Shown here: one piece after another, positions 1 to 11,080 of the stretch | Layout: each line of letters starts with the position of its first letter | How positions within the stretch are numbered: the stretch's first letter is position 1 | Source of the DNA: Apophysomyces variabilis | Lineage: Eukaryota > Mucoromycota > Mucoromycetes > Mucorales > Mucoraceae | Assembly (NCBI GenBank): GCA_002749535.1 | Contig: MZZL01000395.1 | Location: forward strand, 306,543-370,542 | Length of the DNA: 64,000 nt | Direction: 5' to 3' | The notes under the pieces: model-generated | What the model was told of the DNA's origin: nothing | The model's input: the letters and a program-made list of their open reading frames with translations, nothing else | The model's database searches: none | Made by a program: the position numbers and the translations under genes

Positions 1-2294
1 TCTGGTCGGACACCTACTAGTCCTACCCCTGCTCCGCCAGTTGCTGGTGTTGTTGGATTCAAGCCAACTGTATTTCAACCAAAACAAAAGCTGAAGCAAG
101 TTCAATGGGAAAAGATGAATTTTATGAATATCGATAAGACGGTCTGGAGTAATCAAGTGCAAAGCAAATTGGCTCCAAATGATGCATTTGAGCAGCCTGA
201 AGGATTCTCTTTCGAATCTTCGCTTGAGTATCGACTCGCTAACGTTGGTGTATTTGACGACATCGAGAAATCGTTTGCTGCTAAGCCGGCGGTACAACTG
301 AAAACGCGTCGTGCAAGAGAACGTGTTCATGTATTGGACGCCAAAAAAGCGTACAATTTGCGTAAGTTATGCAGAGTAAACCCAATGTGTGCGATTGATT
401 CGATGGAATAGACATTTTTATCACGAATGTTACCAAAAAGATCCCTTTTAGTGAGATTGGTGCCCGAATTATCTCTATGGATCCATATTTTGATGACGAT
501 CAAGTGCTGTTGAACATGCTGAAGTATTTGCCCACAGCGGAAGAAGTTGGTAAGCTGGCTTCGTATCGTACTGCTGCACCAGAAGAGTTGCTTGATCTAT
601 CTCTACCCGATCAGTTTTGCCTTCAGGTACTTTATGCCCGTTTTGAATTTTTTGTAGCTCTGTATTGATGGCACTTTAGGTGATGAAAATTGATCATTTT
701 AAAGAACGTATCGAATGTATGCTGTTTAAATCGATGTTCTGGGAAAAATACAGCGAAATCTCCAAGGTAAGGGAAAATATTCAATGGCTCTTTTTCTTTC
801 TGTTAACGTCAAATGAATCTTAGCAAATGACTTGCGTGCTAGAAGCTTCCAGGACTTTGAAGCATGCCACCCATTTCAGAGAGTTACTGCAGGTAAAAAT
901 GGAGTCTTCTGTTTGTAGTTTGCTTATTTTTGTTTTTTTTTCTGGCCATCAGCTTATTTTGGCCGTTGGTAATTTCCTAAATGGCAAAACCTATCGTGGC
1001 GGGGCATTCGGTGTCAGGATCGATAGTATTAACAAGGTAAAGACAACCTGCACGGCAGACTTCTATGTGCACTGTTGGCTAATTTGATGAGATTATATCA
1101 GCTGGTTGATACCAAGGGTGCCACCAGTTCGACAACACTTTTACATTTTCTGGTTGAAACAGTAGAAAAGAATTTTCCTTCCACAGCCCAGTTCCTTAGT
1201 GAGCTTAATCCATGTGGAGCAGCTGCCCGAGGTAGGAGAGAAAATATAGGTTGTTTAAGATATGATAACCAACAAGTGTTGTAATTCATGGTAGCTTCCA
1301 AATCGGAAATAACTAGTGAATTTCAGGAACTTCGGTCAGGATTGACAAAACTGGGACAAACCCTGGAAACATTCTGTATAGATCATGGAGAAAAGGGAGA
1401 GAAGAAGGATCAGAATGATCAATTTACAAAGATCATGCAAACATTTTACGAAGAAGCGTCTGAGAAATTTCAAGCGCTAGCCGAACTGCAACAAAATATG
1501 GAAGAATCTTATGAAAACACGGTTCGATATTACGGCGAGAATCCCGAAAAGATGGATCCTGATGAATTTTTTGCTATCTTCAAGAGGTTTACTTCCAGTT
1601 GGGATGTAAGGATCGGCAAAACAACGCCAAAGATGAATATAAGGGGGGGAGCAACAAAGGAGAAGAGCATGGATACATACTGATTCGGTCACAATTTCTA
1701 GAAATGTTTGTCCGATATACGTGAATCCAAGCAGAAACGAGAACGTCTTGAGAGACGTAACCGTATGCGAAATGGTGCTGTAGTATCGAAAGCAAAAGGG
1801 GTGGAAATTAGTCATTGTAAGCAAAAGAAAAGAAAGAAAGAAAAAGCAGTATGGGGCAATGTCGCTTATTATTTATTCCAGATACCAACAATGGTCAAGA
1901 TGAGGAGAAGGCGATTATGGATAGTTTATTAGAAAAGCTACGGAATGGCCAAATCGAGACGAAAGCCCGTAGACGTAGCGAACGAGGAAAACGACTTCGA
2001 CGATCCAATAGCATGCGGAGTATGCATTCAGCCCATTCCGATTCCGTTTCTATACGTGCGCAGAAAATGTTGCACTCTATCCAAGCCGACGATAAGAGCA
2101 GTATTTATGATATTGTTCCTGAAGATGATGAGGAAGAAGAAGCAGAAGGAGACACAAAGGATCGGAACCAATTATCACCACCTCAATCAACCAAACAACA
2201 AGCTCGACCCAGAAGAAACAGTCAGCGACCGACTGTATTGGATCGCTCATTTCAATTACGGATGAGGTCAAGGAGACGCCCTGCAGCAGGATGA
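1..2294 (+). CDS. Formin, C-terminal part (FH2 and DAD), 5' end outside window
   Basis: Formins nucleate and elongate unbranched actin filaments at hyphal tips and septa. The window opens inside the FH1-FH2 linker (Pro/Thr-rich) and runs into an FH2 domain starting at KLKQVQWEKMN. FH2 landmarks seen are AYNL, LLNMLKYLPTAEEV, the lasso-region LAVGNFLNG near 961 and the helical C-terminal part. Exons read as 1-361, 412-626, 680-766, 824-892, 953-1036, 1102-1231, 1295-1605, 1702-1816 and 1882-2294, and all phases match. The last exon carries a diaphanous autoregulatory-like motif, MDSLLEKLRNG followed by RRRSERGKR. This implies a Rho-GTPase-regulated, autoinhibited formin of the Bni1/SepA/Diaphanous type. 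The N-terminal GBD/FH3 half is not visible. The short exon ending at 1816 is the least certain. Confidence 0.93.
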
Positions 2295-3767
2295 AATAAA
2301 AAAGGAAAATGATAAAAAAGATACCTTAGATCAGTTTTTCGTATTTGCCCCACATATGCACACACGCACAATATATATAGTATATACATACATAAACATA
2401 AACATAAACACACACACACACAAAATGTGCTAATGAAGCACAATTGTCATTGAATGCACAGTCTTGTATCCCTAAAGATACCAATATATGTACAAAAAAT
2501 TAAAAAAAAAAGGATCTGAATCAACCCCACGGATAAACGGTTTCTCATCTTTTAGTGTACTCCCTTAAACATCCTCTTGGAACCTTCTGCTTCAGCACCC
2601 TTATTAGCATGTTTCAGTTTCTAGGAAATGGTAAATAAAAGCCCTGCGCTTAACTGTGCCCGAATGATATCGCTCATGTTCTGTAGATAAGTAATCAAAT
2701 GACATGTTGCTCTTAGACTTCCAAAGTCGAGGAATGATTTGGAAGAGCTAACACTTGGTGTCAAACAAAGGTTACATTCGGTCCGGCTCTTTGTTGTTAT
2801 TAATGTGTACCACGTATAAACATATTGATATAGATCCATATTTCGTTGCATAAGTCCTCCTTTTGTTTGGCAACAACTGATTTGTGTTTTCGACGGCCTC
2901 CAACACGATGTGTTTCATAAAGGGCGCGTTGTTTTCTCCTTTTTGCAATACATGATTATTACTTTCTAGAAGAGGCGGGCTAATAAGGTATTTGTTGCCT
3001 TGTGTCAAATCCTGAAAACACGACCATTGAGTAAGAAAGGCATACACATGAAAAAATGCCGTCCATGTGTTGTCGAACTTTGACACCATTTGCACAGAAT
3101 GCTTAATATATTTGCATTGGTGAATTTATTTGGACTGAAGATATGCATTTCGAACCCATTTCAGTATTGGAATGGGGAAGTCAGGGACATTGCGCTTCTT
3201 TCTTCTTGTGATGGACATCTCAGTTCATCATGAATAGGTCAGACTAGACTACAGAAAGGCTGTGCATGCATTTAAAAGGGCAAAAGGGTTACACATGGAA
3301 AAGATTTGCTACCGATGGACCCATATATGGAGAAGGGGAAAAAAAGGATGGATTCTGTCCTGTAGGAAAAACAAAAAGGAGAAAAAAGAGAGGCCGTCTG
3401 TTTTAGTCATGTTTATCGGAGTTGAAATAGGGCTTTTTTTTCTATATATGTGCGCTGTGGTGCGTGTGTGAGTGAGAGAGAGTGTGTGTGTGAGTATATA
3501 CACAATACACATCTTTGCTTCTTAGCCAGAAAGACTTCCTTTCAGCAATAAAACGGACAGAAAGAGAAAAAGGCAGACACAACGCAGCAGAACCCTTTTT
3601 GTTTTCCCTTTTTTCTCTTGTATATAAACAATATCCCACACCTTTCCGTACAGATCCTGCCTATTTTTTTTTTTTTTTGTTTTTTGCTTTTCTTCTATTT
3701 CCACTTTTCTTCCTTTCTTTTTCTTTTTTTTTTCTTATTTATATTTGGTGTGTGAGTGTGAGTGTGA
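2295..3767. other. Intergenic region with simple repeats
   Basis: This spacer lies between the formin stop and the AMFR-like start. It holds a (CATAAA)n/(CA)n microsatellite at about 2385-2423, a TG/GA tract at 3466-3494 and long pyrimidine tracts at 3660-3740 just upstream of the next gene. A minus-strand open stretch at 2772-3095 (107 codons), with a second frame at 2621-2851, reads like protein in places. I recognise nothing in it and found no convincing complete model. Confidence 0.5.
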
Positions 3768-5504
3768 ATGCGGTGCGATATTCCGACCTATGCGTTCGTC
3801 TCAACCCTTACGTTCTCTGTGGCGTTCATCGTCTCGTTGTTCTCATTTGCCGAGTCGGATCTATACACCAATATAGTCCAATGTCACGACGCAGCATTCG
3901 ATCCAAATCTACCCGCCTCCTCCTTACCCATACTTCGCGAATCAACAACAACCACACCAACAGCAGCAGCACAATCAATCCTTCCATTGCATTACAAACA
4001 ACCCATCCATTGTCTTGGTTACGTGGCCGCTTTCTTTACACATGTGGAATCCCAAAAAATAAACCTATTGGTAAAATAAGAAAAAAGAATCCAGAACGAG
4101 TTCCGTGAACCCTTCTCTTTTCTGATCACTTATTACAGATCCATGTGAACATGGCAATATGTTGCTCTATTTTTCTTAGTCGAGTCGTTATCAAAGTCTT
4201 CTTCAACGAACTTTGGCCCATTGAGAGTCAGGTAAGAAATAGAGTAGTGGGATTTGATATACCGAGTGTTCATGCGTTTAATTTCGTCTATTTAGCATAT
4301 GTACGATCGTATGCTTAATTTCTTACTTTTCAAAGTGGTATTTATTGGCGCCGTCATGGAGCCTATTTGGAGACATATTTTACGACTTTCGTTATGGATT
4401 GGTTTGCTTGGATTTCTTCGTATATTCAGCCTGCTTAGTAGAGATCGCTTTGATAATGTAAGTAGTATGATGATTGTCTCGCCAGACGAAAAAGACATGT
4501 TCCATGTTTTATCATCTCATTTCTTACTTTTAGCTGGGCACAATGACTTATGCCTCACCCCAGCATTATTACAAGATCTCCGGATTGCTGTGTGCCATCT
4601 TTGGATGCATTGTTCTGTGGTACATCGGCAGTGTCTCTCTATTTCCATCTTCATTGACTTTTCTGACACTCGAGGTAAATATTGAAAATTCGATAACAAG
4701 AGGAAAAGAAAGCTATAAAAAGGGCATGGAAATGACAAACAACCCTATTTTTCTTTTCTCTTTTGCACTAGTTTCTGCCGGTTGCCCTGGACACAATTCA
4801 AGTCATGATGAAGTATTTTACCTATTTATGGGATCAATGGCGGGAAAATGGCTTTGAGAACAAACGAATGATTAGCTATTATACGGAACTGGGAGCAGAT
4901 ATGTTAATTCTTGGATGTACTTTGTTGCAGTATCTCCAGTTAATGGTAGGTTACCTCATGGAGGGGGGGATAAGGAAGAAGAAGAATGTTGAACCATTTT
5001 TCCGTTCTCTCCTTAGTGGATGCATGGCATATCATTTGGATTGGTGGACATTGTTTTGTTTCTGAATGTCCGAAGTGTGTTGAAAAACTTGCACGGCAAA
5101 ATCTTGATTCACCGTGAACGTTGGCGGGCCATGTCCTATGTCAGAAACAGGTAAGAAAGAACGAAACACGAAGTAAATAAGGGTTGGTGATTTAATGAAA
5201 GAGCATGATGTAAAAAAACATATACAGATATGTGGACGCAACGCCAACGGAGTTATCCATGCATAACGATGATTGTGCCATATGCCGTGACAAGATGAAA
5301 ACAGCTAAAAAGTTGGCCTGCGGTCATCTTTTCCATCTGTAAGTGAAATTGCTAGGGCTATGACTAGATGGACTGAGATTCTGTCTTAGTCATTGTCTTC
5401 ATTCTTGGATCCAGCATCATGTTTCCAAGCCAACCTGCCCTACATGTCGACGGTCACTTTCCCCACCACCAAAAGATCAACCATCATCCATAGGTAAAAG
5501 ATAG
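3768..5504 (+). CDS. AMFR/gp78-type RING E3 ubiquitin ligase (ER membrane)
   Basis: This family is polytopic in the ER membrane and ubiquitinates proteins for ER-associated degradation. Exons are 3768-4070, 4139-4231, 4296-4457, 4534-4674, 4772-4945, 5017-5150, 5228-5338 and 5390-5504, all in phase. The first seven carry several hydrophobic segments. The stretch KYFTYLWDQW and the segment ATPTELSMHNDDCAIC leading into the RING follow AMFR rather than plain Hrd1 order. The RING-H2 is CAIC, then CGHLFHLHC, then CPTC. The simplest reading stops at 5504, 16 codons after the RING. A spliced alternative (donor 5494, acceptor ending 5556) would end at 5609. Neither leaves room for the CUE and G2BR regions of animal gp78, so this is a short form or has unseen exons. 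The start lies after a long pyrimidine tract and is the least sure point. Confidence 0.86.
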
Positions 5505-5609
5505 CGAGAAGAACGAGACAAGGACTACTTATGCTTACCATATCAAAGAAAATTAGATTCCTTCCAGCCTTGCCACCAAGACGACAACAACCCTTTGTTA
5601 TCATCGTAA

Positions 5610-5962
5610 ACAAACCCTTTCCTTGCGTGTACCCTCCTCTCCCCTCTCCCTCCTCAATTCCTTCTACTACACAAAATGAAAGTCCTTCATAAGCTCAGAC
5701 AGACAAACAAAAAAAATCATCACGATCATGGCCAAGGACATACCCATCTCCCCTGCCTTTTCTTTCTCCTTTTGCCTTCGCACACACTGCAATCTTGCCC
5801 AAAAATCACTATATATATATAGGCTTCACCTTTTTTTGTCTACTTTATCAAACAAATTGGAAAAGATAAAGAAAAAAGGGGGAAAAGAAGTTCAAGTCTA
5901 ATGATCTAGGCGACCGTAGTTTCGTGTTTGCTTTCGGTTTTTTGGTGTGTTCTTCCTTCTGT
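5610..5962. other. Convergent intergenic region
   Basis: This is the spacer between the 3' ends of the AMFR-like gene (+) and TIM9 (-). It is AT-rich, with A and T tracts and a short (TA)n at about 5811-5820. I see no gene in it. Confidence 0.6.
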
Positions 5963-6493
5963 TTACTGGGATCCAGGTGGTGTCATCTGTAAATAAAAGA
6001 AAAATAGCCGATTCCAAGAATAAGCGATGCGTTTTCTTTGTGTAAATTCTCGTTATCGTTTCCTTACGTTCTGGCTAAGTTCCGCAAAGCGAAGACCCAC
6101 ACGTTCAGAGTGCTTCAAGAACTTGTCGGCACACTTGTTCACGCAACCTTCCTATAGAACACAGCCGGGAGGATTTAACTTTATCCCATGCTATCCTTTT
6201 TTTTTCGCGTATGTGCGTAATGTATATATATATACCTCCTTTCCGGTCAAGGATTTGGTTGTGAAATCGTTGGCACAATGTTCAAAACAACGTTGGACAA
6301 GGTTGCTGTAAAGTCGTAGGAAATCTTTCATCTTTTTTTATTGTCGTTTTAAAACCATGGCCTGGACATGTTGCTGATTTTTTCGTTCTTTTCCTTTCTC
6401 ATGGAAAATGTTCTCCGGGTTTCTTACCTGCTTATGTTCAATCATGGCGGCGATCTGGGCCTGTTCGGCCTGGTTAAAACGAGAGAAGTCCAT
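5963..6493 (-). CDS. TIM9: Mitochondrial intermembrane-space chaperone Tim9
   Basis: Tim9 forms a hexamer with Tim10 in the mitochondrial intermembrane space and ferries hydrophobic carriers to the TIM22 complex and outer-membrane precursors onward. The minus-strand exons are 6493-6428, 6331-6236, 6151-6068 and 5986-5963, giving 89 residues, the usual Tim9 length. The protein begins [13 protein letters not shown]. It carries the twin CX3C motifs CFEHC and CVNKC, which form the two disulfides, and the conserved [15 protein letters not shown] segment. The last exon adds only seven residues after a conventional GT-AG intron. The start codon is 426 bp from the TOM40 start on the opposite strand, so the two genes share one promoter region. 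Confidence 0.95.
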
Positions 6494-6919
6494 GATATAT
6501 CAAATAAGAGGGTTGTGCGGGGAACAAGGGAAAGAACCAAGCAAAAAAGAAAAAGTTTTGTTTTCTTGCTCTTTTTGTGGACGTGTAATTTTTTTGCGTC
6601 AGCTTTGTGCGCGGAAGAAGGGTTTCTTTGGTGCACGTAACTCCATGAGATTCGACTGTCACACACTGTTTTTTTTTTTTGCAGCAACGTCACCGTTATT
6701 TATTTTTTTTCAGAAACTTTTTTTAAGCGTTGGGGGTGTGTGAGTGTGTCTCTGCCCTCATTGGAAAAATTAAGAGGCGCGCCAAAGCGTAAAAAATTCC
6801 TTGCAAACGCGGCCTGTCACTATAGAAAAAAAAAGCCCAAGAAAAAAAAATAGTCCTTTTTTCCTTACCGTCGTCCTTTTTGTTATAGATAGAGAACTTT
6901 CCTGCCCTTCGTACAAAAC
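6494..6919. promoter_or_regulatory. Shared divergent promoter region of TIM9 and TOM40
   Basis: The 426 bp between the two start codons must hold both promoters, because the genes point away from each other. It is rich in A/T homopolymer tracts (for example at 6669-6682 and 6828-6850), which tend to exclude nucleosomes. I see no certain transcription-factor site. The role is inferred from layout only. Confidence 0.6.
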
Positions 6920-8258
6920 ATGGCCACACCTGAATCAGTCCCCAACCCGCGTATGTTCTCGCCACTCGCTAATGCATTCCCTCCGAAAGACCAAAAACCC
7001 ACAGGATCGCCCTGGAACCCTCTTCATTGGCCAACATGGTTCACCTTCCACAAAAACAGACTCAACTTACCCAACCCCGGCAAATTCGAACGTCTGCATT
7101 TCGAAGTCAAGGGTAAAAGAACGAGTCACTCGATAGAGAGAAAGAGCACTGACTCTTATCTGTCAATAGATACATTTGTCAATAACTACCTCTTCGATGG
7201 TGCACAAGCCAACATTCTGAAAGAACTGTCAGCCAACTTCCATGTCCAACATCAGTTCTCCCTTGGCTCACAAGTCATGCCTCCCATGTACAACTTTATG
7301 TCCGGCTATATGACAGAAAGGGTAAAAGAAAAAGATAGACAAGACTACCGTTTTCCTTATTGCCCGAAAACTGATCCGGGATTTCCTATGATAACTTTTA
7401 TAGACAATGGCACAAGGTACGATGGATAACGATACCAATCTTCAGGCCGTTGTCAGACACATGTGGAATCAGCAATTGGCAGTGAAATTGGTTGCTCAGG
7501 TACAACATTAAACAAAACAGAAAAAAAAAAAAAAAAGAAGAAAAAGGGGGAGAAAGGGTATTCCGGGAAAAAGTCTATGGGTTCCACGTTTTTGGAAATA
7601 TTCCATGATGCTTATGAGTGATGATGAATAGATGACGCATATGCCTGGTCATTCGATGATGCAGCTCGAGGGTGATTATACGGGTTCGGATTATTCATTC
7701 AATGTCAAGGCAATGAACCCCAATCCCATGGAATTCACCGGTATCTACATGGCCAACTATCTTCAATCGGTTACATCGAAACTCGCTGTTGGATCTGAAA
7801 TTGTCTTGCAACGACCCACACCCGATATGGAAGAGACCGCCATGTCTTTGGTCGGAAAGTACACTGGCAACGATTTCATTGCGACTGCACAGTTCCAGGG
7901 TCTGGGTGCGATCCAGGCTAGTTACTACCAACGCATCAATGAAAAGGTTGATTTCGGTGTGGAATTGAACATGATGGTTCAGGGTGGACGAAGAGAAGCC
8001 GTGGCTACTGTGGGTGGCAAGTTCGATTTCAGACAGGCTACTTTCCGTGGTCAGATCGACACCACCGGTAGAGTGTCTGCTGTCCTGGAAGAAAAGATGG
8101 CACCGGGCTTCGCTTTCTTGATTAGTGGTGATTTGGATCACATGAAGGTAAGAAAAAAAGGAAGGACGGAACAGCAGAAAGAGCACGTTTTAACTGATTT
8201 TCTTTATATATTATAGGGTCAGAGCAAGTTTGGTATTGGTATTACTTTGTCTGCTTAG
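6920..8258 (+). CDS. TOM40: Tom40, outer mitochondrial membrane import channel
   Basis: Tom40 is the beta-barrel pore of the TOM complex, through which almost all nuclear-encoded mitochondrial proteins enter. Exons are 6920-7112, 7170-7321, 7404-7499, 7632-8147 and 8217-8258, all in phase, giving 332 residues, normal for fungal Tom40. Family landmarks include the N-terminal PWNPLHWPTW, NNYLFDGAQANI, FSLGSQVMPPMYNF and the repeated amphipathic strands through exon 4. There is no presequence, as expected for an outer-membrane barrel. The last exon encodes only 13 residues and includes the end of the final strand (FGIGITLSA). The gene is divergent from TIM9, whose product handles precursors that have just passed through this pore. 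Confidence 0.96.
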
Positions 8259-8643
8259 AATAATGATATTTTTTTTTGTACAAAACATCCAAAAAAGAAA
8301 GAGAACGAAACACCTACACACATAAAACCGAAAAAAGACAAAAGAATAAGAAAAGGGTCAATGGAACAAAATGATACAGGGAAGCAAGTTGGCTTAAGTT
8401 TCCCAGCTTTTTGACCAATCAAGATGTGTCTGAAGCAGTTGTACTTATAATGGCCAGCAATTGCGCCATTTTTATGTGTCCGATTTAAAGCATCAATGGC
8501 TTTTTTTCAATCCCGTCTGTCCTTTCCTCCTCTCTCTCTTTAACCGAAACGAACCACTTCCTCAGACTCGCTGAGCAAATTCATCCTTTCTTGTTTTGCC
8601 TTTTTTTTAATGCTATTGTGTTGTCTTCTTTTGTTTGTTGATA
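8259..8643. other. Intergenic region
   Basis: This AT-rich spacer holds the TOM40 3' UTR and the promoter of the F-box gene. Pyrimidine-rich stretches lie at 8521-8545 and 8590-8635. I see nothing else. Confidence 0.5.
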
Positions 8644-10474
8644 ATGACGGACAAGATGAAACGGGCATTTTGTACTAGGCATTTACCTGAACTTGTGCAG
8701 ACAAGGTCAGGGGAACCGTATGACCAAGAAGAACTTAAAAAGGTAAAAACAGATTGGAGAAATTAGATAGAGAGAGAAAGAAAGGAGATACAAAAGATAA
8801 AGAGAGAGCGAGAGAGAGGATTGGACAGAAAAGGGAAAGTAACTTGTACCCAAAAAAAAAACCTTAAAGGAACTAGACAAGGTTGCTCCGGCGGATCGCC
8901 AGCCTATTGCTCATGTCTGGTCGGTGTTTGCTGCTGCAGCGGGACCTCAGCGCTTGTTGATCCTCCAGGGTCTTCTGTCTACTTGTTGCAGTTCCCAACT
9001 ATCTTATTTATCCGCCGCGTTACCTCCTTTGTTGCGAATTGATTTCACCGTGATTTTACCTCCCGAGATTTGTATTCAGATTTTCACTTATCTAGATGCC
9101 CAATCCCTTTGTGCAGCCGCCCAAGTCAGTCGTCGTTGGCGACGTTTTGCCGACGATGATATTCTCTGGCACCGTATGTGTGAACAACATATTGACCGAA
9201 AATGTACACGCTGTGGTTGGGGTCTTCCCTTGATGAGTAAGAAACGCCGCTTTGTACGAGGCGAAGACGAAGCATCGTCTCCTCATCCTTCTCCCCCGCC
9301 TCCGCTTACAGCTGCTGTTCCTAGTAGTACCGAACCTGCCCGTAAACGACTCCGGCCATGGAAAGAAATTTACAGTGAACGGCTGGTGATCGAACGCAAC
9401 TGGCGGAAGAACAATGGCATCCGAAGGGTGGTCCTTCCCCATGTCCGGAAAGAACACCGAATGATCCGATGTCTCCAATTGTGTGATATCCAGAACCTTC
9501 TGGTCGTCGGTCTCACCGATGGCACAGTCCTCGTCCACGATTTGAAAACGTCACAAGACCGCCTCCTGCAGGAAGGCGATCCTGCTCCACGTCTAGCGCG
9601 TGCCATTAATACACTTCAGTTTGATGAAACCAAGTTGGTCACCGGTTCTGCCGATCATGCTTTGCGGATCTGGAATTACCACACCGGCCAATGTATTCGC
9701 ACCCTCCGTGGCCACACCGCCGCCGTGACCCATCTTCATTTCGACTCGCGCATACTTTTGAGCGGTTCGGCCGATCGCACGGTGCGCGTGTGGAATTTCG
9801 AGCGAGCCGAATGCTACGCCTTGCATGGTCACACCGAAACCGTCAATCAAGTCCGCATTGTGACCCATACGGCATCATCACCCACCACGGACGATCCTTA
9901 TCACCAGCATCACTGTCACCAAGTACTTTCCTGCAGCGACGACCGCACGATTCGTCTCTGGGATTTGACCCAACGAACCTGCGTCCGTGTTTTCCAAGGA
10001 CATACAGGCGCTGTACGGGCGGCCATACCGAGTATGCCTGGTTTTCATCACCAATTCGATCCTATCAACCCTGCCAGACCCATTGTGATTTCCGGTGCCC
10101 TTGATAGAACGCTTCGTGTCTGGTCCCTGCAAGAAGAGGAATCCAGAAGCAGTAGTAGTAGTAGCAGCAGCAGCAGCAGCGGGACAAGGGCACGGTCCAC
10201 CTGTCTTCGAACCCTTGTTGGTCATACAGATGGTATTACTGCTCTTGACTACAATAACCTCCGGCTTGTTTCGGCCTCGCGCGATGGGGTTCTTAAGATC
10301 TGGGATGTTGAACGTGGCGTGACACTGCACACCATCCAGGCCCATGCAGCTCCTATCACAACCGTTGCTTTGAGTGATACAAAAATCATCAGTGCCACAG
10401 AAGATGCTGAAATCGTTATTTGGGATTATGGTGCCAGCAATGATAAAGATCCTAATGTGATGCTGAGAACATGA
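8644..10474 (+). CDS. F-box/WD40 protein, Met30/SconB/Pof1-like SCF substrate receptor
   Basis: This is a substrate-recognition subunit of an SCF ubiquitin ligase. The relatives Met30 and SconB control sulfur metabolism. Exon 1 is 8644-8742 and exon 2 most simply 8870-10474 (phase 0, acceptor just before GAA CTA GAC), giving about 567 residues. The F-box lies near residues 90-135 (LPPEICIQIFTYLDAQSLCA, then VSRRWRRFADDDILW). It is followed by the CTRCGWGLPLM segment and RPWKEIYSERL typical of Met30/SconB. WD40 repeats fill about residues 235-560, with recognisable GH/WD dipeptides. A poly-Ser tract of about 11 residues (10151-10180) sits in a blade loop and is a coding microsatellite. The assignment to the sulfur branch is by resemblance. 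The intron acceptor has an alternative at 8876 with a different phase. Confidence 0.93.
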
Positions 10475-11080
10475 ATCAGAAATGAATATAATCAATGAAC
10501 TCTTAGCGAAACGCATATATTTCTTAAATTTTAAATAAATGAAGGGTTTTTTCCCCGCCCATCGGTTATTTTGCCCTGAGCTGTTTGGGTACGTTGTTGA
10601 AGAACAGATTCTTGCCACTGCAATAATACTCGTCTTTTCGTACTCCGGTTTGGCTAACGGATTGAAACATCCATGAATTGTTTCATTACCTTTTTACCCC
10701 AGCAACAGGATGATTGTTTTTCTCGTTTCCATAATGATAACTCCGTCTTACGGTGTGAGAATTGATATCAATTTGAGGATTTGGTGCCTGAGAAATATGT
10801 ATACTAATTATTGGAGCAATCAGTAATAGGGAACGTTTGTCACACTTGGACTTTATATATACACTTATACATTAGCGCACACGCATCCTTCATAAATATA
10901 AATTATGCTTCTGTCTGTTTCTTTAACTCTTCTTTTCTTTTAGATTCCCTGATTATGTCGGATTTCCCTATGATTGATAGGGTGCATCTGTCTAGAGCAT
11001 TGAATGACCTGTACACAAAGTGTACTATGAAAATATGTAACATGCCCAATGAGTTGTCATTGTTGTGGAGAAAGACAGAA
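10475..11080. other. Convergent intergenic region
   Basis: This spacer lies between the 3' ends of the F-box gene and the first HET-like gene. It marks the switch from compact housekeeping genes to the accessory region. Only short open frames without recognisable content were seen. Confidence 0.5.

Noticed and set aside
3515..4108. 197-codon plus-strand frame before the AMFR-like gene
   Set aside because: It reads pyrimidine tracts as poly-Phe and overlaps exon 1 of the AMFR-like gene in another frame.
9092..10618. Minus-strand frames across the F-box/WD40 gene
   Set aside because: They are antisense shadows of a well-supported coding exon.
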